The notes under the pieces were generated by a model. It made no database searches. It was not told the origin of the DNA and was given only the letters and a program-made list of their open reading frames with translations. 45,612 nucleotides of DNA. Source: Cloacibacillus sp. GTDB taxonomy: Bacteria > Synergistota > Synergistia > Synergistales > Synergistaceae. The stretch covers positions 62,848 through 108,459 of the forward strand of contig JAVVPF010000004.1 of the NCBI GenBank assembly GCA_036655895.1. The letters are read 5' to 3'. Shown in pieces: positions 26,980 to 33,291 of this stretch. Positions within the stretch are counted from its first letter, which is position 1, and each line of letters starts with the position of its first letter. The position numbers and the translations under genes were made by a program.

Positions 26980-28767
26980 GTAATCCTCCTTTTTACAGCC
27001 AAGCTTGTAAAGAAGCAGCGCAAGAATGGCCGGATTTGCTATCTTGTCTCCGCCCTTTTTTCCGGAGAGTATGACGCCTCGGTGCATCGATTCTCCCAAA
27101 TGCGCAAAAAAGGGCGCAGTGTTTGACATAAAAATTGAAAGCAGATTGTTCAGGTATCCCGTCTCTTTTTCTTTGAGCAGCAGGACAAGCCCCTCAAGTG
27201 GGTCTACCCTCTTCGACGGAGAATATTCTGTGCCATTCTGACGCCACACCTTATTTGCGTACAGAGCGAATTCTTTGGGGAAAATGGCTCTCATGTGCGA
27301 TATTACCACCTCGCCTTTGCTGTCGCCCCAGTCCCGCATTACAAGCAGTTTATCCGGGAGGTTTTTGCAGGCCGCCGTCCATTCCTCGGCTGCGTGCATA
27401 AACTGTTCGGCGGAAAAGTTGGTGTAATAAACGACCTTAGTGCGCGCCTTGTCCATTTTTTTGATCGCGAATATAAGTATCTCTATCTCAGAGATACTTC
27501 GGCAGCGTCCCTGCAGCGTCTCTATCACCTGTTTTGAGAGTTCTTCAAAGGTGGCTCGATCTGTCTCAAAATCGTTGCCCGTCATCGCGGCGGTGGTAGG
27601 CGACGCATCAAACGACATAACTTCGTCATATTCATCTTCGTCTACCACCTCTTTGGGAATAAGGCGAGGATAAGCAAAGAGGAGTTCTTTGTCGCCCATG
27701 ACGTCCCACGTTTTTCCCTTGAGGTCATCCTGAGAGAGCGACTCCAAAGCAAGTTTAGCGCTGCGGCGGCTCTCGTCCCCCATTGGAAATGACTCATAAT
27801 CGGCTACCCCGTAACGCAGCTGGCACGGGGCCTCCTTCACCATTGAACGAAGGATAACATCACCGAGCACCGGCACTCTTACGCTGGGCATTTTTTCATT
27901 CATCTTATACGCAGGATTATTGAAGGCGTCCCGCGCCTTGGGCAGCTCGTCCGCTTCCGGCGCCTTTGAAGCCGCGAGCAGGCGGCGGTTGATCCAGCCT
28001 ACGGTATTTCGATGCGCAACAGAGTTGCCCTCCGGGCCGTAGTCCATAATATCCAGATAGACCATCTCACTGGGAATGGTTGAGCTGATCGGTTTCGTCA
28101 AAAATAATAACGGCGAATAGAACTCCCAGTCTTCGAAGCTCTCGATTCTTGACAGTGCAAAAGTAAAGACCGCGTCCATGAATTGTTCCGCATTTATTTT
28201 TTCGATGCGTTCATGCAGCGTGCAATAACTGGAACATCTGCCCTCAGCATCTTCTGGCTTGATTTGCTGCCAAAGATTTGCGGCGGTATCCTTGATACAT
28301 TTTTTGACCTTGGCAGTTACCTTTTCACGGTATTGCGGCATCGCAGCATCCGCGCCTGATGGCGCGTTATATATAGCCTGACGAAGAGACTGGGCGTCGA
28401 AGGTCGTTTTAAATTTTTGCAGCAAATATTTTGGACGCTGTTTTTCTGGGATCGTATTCAGCATTGCGTTTTCTTCAGGGAACCGGGCCAGTATATATCC
28501 TCTAATAAATTCGTTGATCTCCAACGGGACGCTGGGCGGCAGATTGAACCCCGGGAACGAAAATCCGTTTGATTCTTCATATTTTCTCAGACCGGCGGCG
28601 TTTTCTGCCTTTATTCGAGTGATGCCGTCAACGCAGGGCGACCCGACGCAGAGCGTGATTTTATACAGGTCGCCCTTTGCCATCGGTTTCAGCCTCTGAT
28701 CCCACTCCTGCGTTGCGATGTTTTTGAACGCCGGATTGACTCCGGCTGGATAAAGTTCATTGAGCAT
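26515..28767 (-). CDS. cas8c: Cas8c (Csd1), large Cascade subunit
   Basis: A 750-residue Cas8c, the subunit that reads the PAM in type I-C Cascade. Family landmarks include a short N-terminus with YPAGVNPAFKNIATQEWDQR, WRQNGTEYSPSKRVDPLEGLVLLL, and the C-terminal helical region YKLGCKKEDYMNSSIFKIGTLLALADSLQ. As I recall, most Csd1 proteins are about 570-620 residues, so this one is unusually long. I start at the ATG at 28767 (MLNELYPAG), with GAGAAGG 8 nt upstream; a GTG 9 bp further up is possible. It overlaps the end of cas5 by 11 bp. Confidence 0.92.
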   Translation of the reverse strand: MLNELYPAGVNPAFKNIATQEWDQRLKPMAKGDLYKITLCVGSPCVDGITRIKAENAAGLRKYEESNGFSFPGFNLPPSVPLEINEFIRGYILARFPEENAMLNTIPEKQRPKYLLQKFKTTFDAQSLRQAIYNAPSGADAAMPQYREKVTAKVKKCIKDTAANLWQQIKPEDAEGRCSSYCTLHERIEKINAEQFMDAVFTFALSRIESFEDWEFYSPLLFLTKPISSTIPSEMVYLDIMDYGPEGNSVAHRNTVGWINRRLLAASKAPEADELPKARDAFNNPAYKMNEKMPSVRVPVLGDVILRSMVKEAPCQLRYGVADYESFPMGDESRRSAKLALESLSQDDLKGKTWDVMGDKELLFAYPRLIPKEVVDEDEYDEVMSFDASPTTAAMTGNDFETDRATFEELSKQVIETLQGRCRSISEIEILIFAIKKMDKARTKVVYYTNFSAEQFMHAAEEWTAACKNLPDKLLVMRDWGDSKGEVVISHMRAIFPKEFALYANKVWRQNGTEYSPSKRVDPLEGLVLLLKEKETGYLNNLLSIFMSNTAPFFAHLGESMHRGVILSGKKGGDKIANPAILALLLYKLGCKKEDYMNSSIFKIGTLLALADSLQYQYCKYIRTPKDARSKTVNVPMQLVGNAMLAEAELHPREVIGTLGQRIRPYLTWSKTDQDEDWRLSRWLDRQFNTISKELDYDSLPTSRLNPEETAQLYLGYMAGCSVKSEKENDTSDPQVNLEANISKGGLENE

Positions 28768-29431
28768 AGCTGTCACCTTCTCGCTGTGGATAACTTAGTG
28801 CTCCCTCTTTGATCGGGACGTTCTGAGCAAAGCAGAAACGCGGCTGCGAATCAAATCCGTCGGGAAAAACTTCCATAAGAAGGCTGGGAATGACCATATT
28901 GATATCGCGGCAGCGATGAGTCTCACTCCGCAACGGCCCCAGATAGTCCGGCGCAAATTCGTTCCACCCAAGCGATGGCATCCGATATAACTGGCCTCTC
29001 TTCAGCCTGCGTTCAAATATCGCTTTGTAAGCGTGTCCGGGCGACGTCGTATTGGCGTCCCATTGCTTTGCCTTGTCCGTCATTTTTTCCCTGCCGCAAG
29101 CTAGAGGGCGCGCCTCGGCGTACAATTTATAACAGACGTCGACAAGAATGGTCGCCAGCAGCTGATAGTTTGAGCCGCTGGATATTGCGCTGGAATGTCT
29201 CAGCGGGCCGCCATAGTTGGTAATGTAATTTTCAAACCTAATTGGCGAGCATATTTCGACCCTCTGCGGTATAATGGTTACAGCAGGCCCCCAATTTATT
29301 GATTCGAATATTCCGCGCACCGCAGACGCAGTAGGGACAGTGTAGCTGACAGGAACATCTCCCGTGTCAGGGCGCGTAAACATAGCACAGGGGCCGCTGA
29401 TTTCGCAAGAGATCTCGTAGATTTTTTGCAT
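28757..29431 (-). CDS. cas5c: Cas5c (Cas5d), crRNA-processing Cascade subunit
   Basis: A 224-residue Cas5 of type I-C. YEISCEISGPCAMFTRPDTGDVPVSYTVPTASAVRGIFESINW is the N-terminal ferredoxin-like fold with the glycine-rich region further on; YKAIFERRLKRGQLYRMPSLGWNEFAPDYLGP is the typical C-terminal stretch. In I-C there is no Cas6: this protein cuts the pre-crRNA below the repeat stem and stays on the 5' handle. It is the first gene of the operon, with AAGGAGG 10 nt before the ATG. Confidence 0.95.
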   Translation of the reverse strand: MQKIYEISCEISGPCAMFTRPDTGDVPVSYTVPTASAVRGIFESINWGPAVTIIPQRVEICSPIRFENYITNYGGPLRHSSAISSGSNYQLLATILVDVCYKLYAEARPLACGREKMTDKAKQWDANTTSPGHAYKAIFERRLKRGQLYRMPSLGWNEFAPDYLGPLRSETHRCRDINMVIPSLLMEVFPDGFDSQPRFCFAQNVPIKEGALSYPQREGDSYAQ

Positions 29432-29516
29432 TGTGTAAATGCCTCCTTTCTACATATTATTTATTTTTTAAAGGCAAGACGACGGGGGCTCCTGCCTTCA
29501 AAAAATGATTCGTTGA

Positions 29517-29556
29517 TTGACGAGGTCAATATAACACAAGAACGGCTCCTCGTCAA
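29517..29556 (-). promoter_or_regulatory. cas operon promoter with flanking inverted repeat
   Basis: On the minus strand TTGACG (29551-29556) and TATATT (29528-29533) are exactly 17 bp apart, placing the start near 29521, about 90 bp upstream of cas5. A 9-bp inverted repeat, TTGACGAGG at 29517-29525 and its complement at 29548-29556, covers the -35 and the start site. It could bind a repressor or fold in DNA. Confidence 0.7.
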
Positions 29557-29583
29557 TAAGATTAATAAACTTCAACATTATAT
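29550..29583 (-). promoter_or_regulatory. predicted protospacer of the crRNA-like RNA at the cas promoter
   Basis: On the minus strand from 29583 the first 14 nt (ATATAATGTTGAAG) are identical to the first 14 nt after the degenerate repeat at 29714. A 34-nt protospacer would end at 29550 and cover the whole -35 box of the cas promoter. The 5' flank is GTC, one base from the usual I-C PAM TTC. Beyond the seed the two stretches stay alike only with gaps (both contain TAAGATT on the plus strand), as expected for partial pairing that binds without cleavage. Confidence 0.65.
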
Positions 29584-29636
29584 GACTATTATAATTTAAT
29601 TATCTTTAATGTTGTAGGACCTTATAAATACCGCAT

Positions 29637-29778
29637 TTTAAATGAAGAGCGCGCACCTACAATAGTAGGCGCGCGCTCTTCATTTAAGATTTAATACATC
29701 TTCAACATTATATATTTTAATCCACGCAGTCCATACGGGCCGCGACAGCGAAGTTTCTATTGGCCTGTCCCTCGCATC
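29637..29778 (-). ncRNA. putative CreR-type crRNA-like RNA (degenerate repeat, guide, hairpin)
   Basis: A -10 TATAAT (29785-29790, minus) would start transcription near 29778. The RNA would then contain a degenerate I-C repeat (29746 to 29714), a guide of about 28-34 nt, and a long hairpin (arms 29640-29660 and 29665-29685, one mismatch, AATA loop). The repeat keeps GTCGCG at one end and GCGTGGATTAAAAT at the other; its middle differs but the stem still pairs (a mismatch has become G-C and its neighbour a mismatch). Its CGCAG variant and terminal T match the oldest array repeat. A single repeat suffices for Cas5c to free the 5' end. The hairpin has no long U tract, so the 3' end is uncertain. 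Role inferred from the matching site in the cas promoter. Confidence 0.65.
29714..29746 (-). repeat. orphan degenerate CRISPR repeat
   Basis: A 33-bp copy matching the array repeat at 27 of 33 positions, with the differences concentrated in the loop side of the stem. It lies 8.5 kb from the array, upstream of cas5, in the same orientation as the array. No second repeat follows at spacer distance. Confidence 0.9.
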
Positions 29779-29882
29779 CGCTGTATTATAATACATAGAC
29801 GTTATTTGAAAAGACATTTACACGCTGCACTATTTGGAGTTTTGCAATTCTGTTGCTGCGGGAACAATGCTAAAGACAAATC

Positions 29883-29910
29883 GCGGCGCTCATTGAGCGC
29901 CGCTTGTTTA
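29883..29910. terminator. terminator downstream of the dual glycyl-radical operon
   Basis: GCGGCGCT (29883-29890) pairs with AGCGCCGC (29896-29903), followed on the plus strand by TTGTTTATT. It lies about 40 bp past the activase stop and on the minus strand is followed by a U-rich stretch. The rest of 29790-29940 holds no convincing gene; a short TTG-start frame across the hairpin was rejected. Confidence 0.6.
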
Positions 29911-29940
29911 TTACTCCATTATACCCAACTCAACGCCTTC

Positions 29941-30867
29941 CTACACCCTCTCCCCGTTCACCTTCACCTCTACTCCGGACAATTTTTTGAATAGCTGCGC
30001 TTTTTGGCGCATGTGGTGGGCCTCGGGGGTCTTTACGTCGGGCAGGAGGTAGGTTTTTTCGAGGCGTTTGTAGGTTTCGGCGCCTAGTTTGTGATATGCC
30101 AGAAATTCCATGAAGCGCAGTTTTTTTATGCCTTTTACTATTTCGGCAAGCTCCGCGATATCTTCGTCCGCGTCGTTTATTCCTGGGATGAGCGGGGTGC
30201 GCGTCACAATGCCTATGTTATTTTTGGAGGCGTCCGCGCGGCGGATGTTTTCTAAAATAAGGCCGTTGCCTATGCCTGTCAGTTCTTTGTGGCGGGCGTT
30301 GTTTGGGTGTTTGATGTCAACGTGCAGAAGCGACAGAAGCGGCAGAAGCGGTTCTATCTCGCTCCACGGCGCGTGAAAGCTGCTTTCCATCGCGCAGTCG
30401 ATGCCGCGTTTTGCGCAGCCTTCAAAGACTTCGCGCACGAAGGCGCTCTGCATAAGCGGCTCACCGCCGCTTATTGTGACGCCGCCGCCTGAGTGGAAGT
30501 AAAAAAGCTCGTCTTTTGCTATTTCGCGCACGGCCTCGTCCGCCGTCATCTGAAAACCGTATCCGGCGACCGCGGCCGACGGACAAATTTTGACGCATTC
30601 AAGGCAGCCGACGCACTTCGCAGCGTCAATTTCAGGGCGTCCGCCGCGCATCGTTATAGCCGCGCGTGCGCAGCTTTGCGCGCATTTGCCGCAGCCGGTG
30701 CATTTGTCACGGTTTATGCCTCGCTCCGGCTCCACGCGCTGAGACTCCGGCGTCGAGCACCAGAGGCAGCGCAGCGGGCAGCCCTTCAGGAAGAGGACGG
30801 TGCGAAGACCGTCCCCGTCGTATATTGAGCTTTTTTCTATTCTTAGGACGCTTCCCTTTGACGCCAT
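29941..30867 (-). CDS. glycyl-radical enzyme activase with ferredoxin insert
   Basis: A 308-residue radical-SAM activase: N-terminal RIEKSSIYDGDGLRTVLFLKGCPLRCLWCSTPES with the CxxxCxxC cluster, a two-cluster ferredoxin insert (CTGCGKCAQSCARAA and CVGCLECVKICPSAA), then HSGGGVTISGGEPLMQ. The SAM-binding and C-terminal strands (LHVDIKHPNN, RTPLIPGINDADEDI, FLAYHKLGAETY) are complete. It begins 4 bp after the stop of the glycyl-radical gene at 30872 and has almost no ribosome site of its own (AAGG only 2 nt away), so it probably depends on coupling. It most likely activates that enzyme. Confidence 0.88.
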   Translation of the reverse strand: MASKGSVLRIEKSSIYDGDGLRTVLFLKGCPLRCLWCSTPESQRVEPERGINRDKCTGCGKCAQSCARAAITMRGGRPEIDAAKCVGCLECVKICPSAAVAGYGFQMTADEAVREIAKDELFYFHSGGGVTISGGEPLMQSAFVREVFEGCAKRGIDCAMESSFHAPWSEIEPLLPLLSLLHVDIKHPNNARHKELTGIGNGLILENIRRADASKNNIGIVTRTPLIPGINDADEDIAELAEIVKGIKKLRFMEFLAYHKLGAETYKRLEKTYLLPDVKTPEAHHMRQKAQLFKKLSGVEVKVNGERV

Positions 30868-30871
30868 CGCC

Positions 30872-33277
30872 TTAGCCGCAGCTGACGCAGTTGTCGTGCT
30901 GGACGGTCCTCGCTATTATGTCATCCTGCACCTCTTTGCCAAGCTCTACGAAGAAGGCAGTGTAGCCGGCGACGCGGACGAGGAGATTTCTGTATTCTTC
31001 CGGGCGCGCCTGAGCCTCAAGCAGTTTCTTCTGGTCTACGACGTTGAACTGCACGTGATAGACGCCAAGCGAGCAGAGGCTTTTGAGCATCGCCATTACC
31101 TGACGAATGCCGTTTTCGTTGTTTATCATCTCCGGGTCGAGCTTCATGTTAAGAAGCGTGCCCTGCACAAAGCGGTCGTGCGGGATGTTGGCCACCGATT
31201 TCAGCACAGCGGTGGGGCCGTTGAGGTCCGTGCCGCCGCTTGGGCTTACGCCGTCGGCGAGCGGCTTTCCAGCGCGGCGTCCCGACGGGAGCGCCCCAAC
31301 TTCGACGCCAAATGGGGTGTTGCCGGAGACTGGCAGGATGCCTGGGGTCATGACGCCGAATTTGCTCCTGTAGCTTTCTATCTCGTCCGCAATATAGGAG
31401 AAGAGCTCCGCCGCAAGGCCGTCGACGGCTGTGTCGTCGTTGCCGAATTTCGGCGCTTCACAGCAGGCTTTGAGCACTTCGGGGGAGTCCTCGAAATCGC
31501 AGGAGAGCGCGTTCAGAAGGCCCGCCATCGTGACGCTCTTCGTATCGTAGACGAGATGTTTTATCGCGGCCACGCTGTTTATGAGGTCAGATACGCCGAT
31601 GCAGATTATGCCGTTTCCGGTGTTGTATTTCGCACCGCCCCAGGCGTAGTCTTTCGCGTTTTCGATACATTCTTCGAAGCTTACAGAGAGCGCGGGCACG
31701 GGGCGTTCAAGGCATATTTCGTCGATGATGTGGCTTGCCTTGACGACGACCTTTATCACGTAATGGAGCTGCGCTTTGAGCGCCGCCATAAAGTCTTCAA
31801 ATGTTCCAAAGCTCGTGGGGTCGCCCGTCTGCGCGCCAGCCAGTTTTCCGCTCTTTCTGCATTTTCCGTTAAGCAGCACAAATTCTACGACGCTGCCGAG
31901 GTTTATGTCCGCAAGCGCCGAATATCCGCGCACTTTTCCTGCGAGGTTCGTCTCGACGCAGCCGCCGGGGTTCCAGTCAAGCGCCTCGCGGATGGGGATG
32001 CCCTTGTTCATCAGCATACGGATGCCAACCTCGTCGTTGTGGAAGGCGGGGAAGCCCGTTCCCATCGCCATGAGTTCTACTATCTTGCGCAGGAAGGAGT
32101 TGGGGTTCTTGGCCATGTTGTAGCGCACGGAAAGCGAGGGCTGGTAAAGCTGCGTATCCATCGTGGCCTGAAGTATCATGTATGAAAGGTCGTTTACCGC
32201 GTCTCGTCCCATCTTGTCTACGCCGCCGGCGCAGAGGTTCTGGAACATCGGGTATCCAGAGGCGTATTCCGCGGACTTTTCATCCTGGAAGAGGCACGGC
32301 TCGGAGAATTTTACCCAGAGGCAGCCGAAAAGTTCCTGCGCCTGTTCTGGCGTAAGGCGTCCCGCCGCTACGTCCGCCTTGTAAAACGGATAGAGGTACT
32401 GGTCCATGCGCCCCGGATTGTAGGCGGCGGCGTTCTGTTCCATGAATATGCATATCTGATAGAAATAGAATGACTGCATCGCCTCGCGGAAGGTGCGCGC
32501 AGGGTAGGCTGGCACGCGGCGGCATATCCGCGCTATTTCGCGAAGCTCCGCTCTGCGCGCGGCCACGGGTTCCGCCGCGGCAAGTCTGTCGGCTTCAGCG
32601 GCGTAGCGTTCGGCAAGCGTCTCCATGCCTTCGCAGACGACAAGCAGCGCGTCAAGATAGACCTCTTTTTCGTAGTCTCCTGGAATGGTGGCGTCCAGCT
32701 TCGCTTTGCGATCAAGTATCCTCTTGCGCAGGCCTTCCACGCCGTTGTTGATGAACCATTCGTAGCCCGCCGTCACCTCGCCCCAGCCGCGCACGGCCTT
32801 TTTGTCGATGTAGAGCGCTCCGTTGTCGCGAAGCGCCGCCACGTCCTGCGGGATGCGCGCAAGCCACTCTTCGTAGTTGGAACGCCCCTTCCAATAGGGA
32901 CGGATTATCTCTTCAAAGTCTTTTTTATCCTCGGGCAGCAGTTTGAACTTGTCGTAGCTGCGCGTATTTATAGTTTCAAGCTCGCGGTCGAGCACCGACC
33001 AGCAGACGTCCGCGGAAAGTATGCCGCCGCGTATCTTGCTGCCGGCGTTTCCAACGATCAGCTCGTCGTCCCATATTTTGACGCTCTTTTCGCGGCACTG
33101 CTTCAGGAAGGCCTTCGCCTTGCGCGTGACGAGGTTCTCCCCCTGAGTTTCTACAAAGCTCTGCGTCAGCAGCTTCGCGTCCTCAAGGTCTATTTCGGGA
33201 TAGGTCTCAAAGACTTTCGCCTTTAGCCTGTTTATGCGTTCCATGTATTTCGGGCTTTTTTCTTCCATATTTTCCAT
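30872..33277 (-). CDS. glycyl-radical enzyme, substrate unassigned (GGCVETN type)
   Basis: A protein of about 801 residues in the pyruvate formate-lyase/glycyl-radical family. The active-site loop is NPGGCVETNLAGKVRGYS with Cys440 and Glu442; the radical loop is RVAGYTAFF with Gly771. The Glu two residues after the Cys is the feature of lyases and dehydratases rather than true pyruvate formate-lyase. The asparagine after GCVET and the following text do not match choline, glycerol, isethionate or hydroxyproline enzymes as I remember them. The protein ends NCVSCG, an unusual CxxC tail beyond the radical domain. GGGAGG precedes the start; GTG (33280) and ATG (33277) are both possible. It follows another glycyl-radical gene after about 14 bp. 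Confidence 0.82.
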   Translation of the reverse strand: MENMEEKSPKYMERINRLKAKVFETYPEIDLEDAKLLTQSFVETQGENLVTRKAKAFLKQCREKSVKIWDDELIVGNAGSKIRGGILSADVCWSVLDRELETINTRSYDKFKLLPEDKKDFEEIIRPYWKGRSNYEEWLARIPQDVAALRDNGALYIDKKAVRGWGEVTAGYEWFINNGVEGLRKRILDRKAKLDATIPGDYEKEVYLDALLVVCEGMETLAERYAAEADRLAAAEPVAARRAELREIARICRRVPAYPARTFREAMQSFYFYQICIFMEQNAAAYNPGRMDQYLYPFYKADVAAGRLTPEQAQELFGCLWVKFSEPCLFQDEKSAEYASGYPMFQNLCAGGVDKMGRDAVNDLSYMILQATMDTQLYQPSLSVRYNMAKNPNSFLRKIVELMAMGTGFPAFHNDEVGIRMLMNKGIPIREALDWNPGGCVETNLAGKVRGYSALADINLGSVVEFVLLNGKCRKSGKLAGAQTGDPTSFGTFEDFMAALKAQLHYVIKVVVKASHIIDEICLERPVPALSVSFEECIENAKDYAWGGAKYNTGNGIICIGVSDLINSVAAIKHLVYDTKSVTMAGLLNALSCDFEDSPEVLKACCEAPKFGNDDTAVDGLAAELFSYIADEIESYRSKFGVMTPGILPVSGNTPFGVEVGALPSGRRAGKPLADGVSPSGGTDLNGPTAVLKSVANIPHDRFVQGTLLNMKLDPEMINNENGIRQVMAMLKSLCSLGVYHVQFNVVDQKKLLEAQARPEEYRNLLVRVAGYTAFFVELGKEVQDDIIARTVQHDNCVSCG

Positions 33278-33291
33278 CACAGTCAGCCTCC

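Noticed and set aside
29584-29713. A CreT-like toxin gene paired with the orphan repeat
   Set aside because: No small open frame with a ribosome site lies between the guide and its target, and the matched site is the cas promoter, so an autoregulator fits better than a toxin-antitoxin pair.
29806-29994. A 62-codon plus-strand frame
   Set aside because: TTG start without a ribosome site, and it runs through the terminator and into the activase gene.
30800-32185. A 461-codon plus-strand frame
   Set aside because: It is the antisense shadow of the glycyl-radical gene, which has the full catalytic motifs and ribosome sites.
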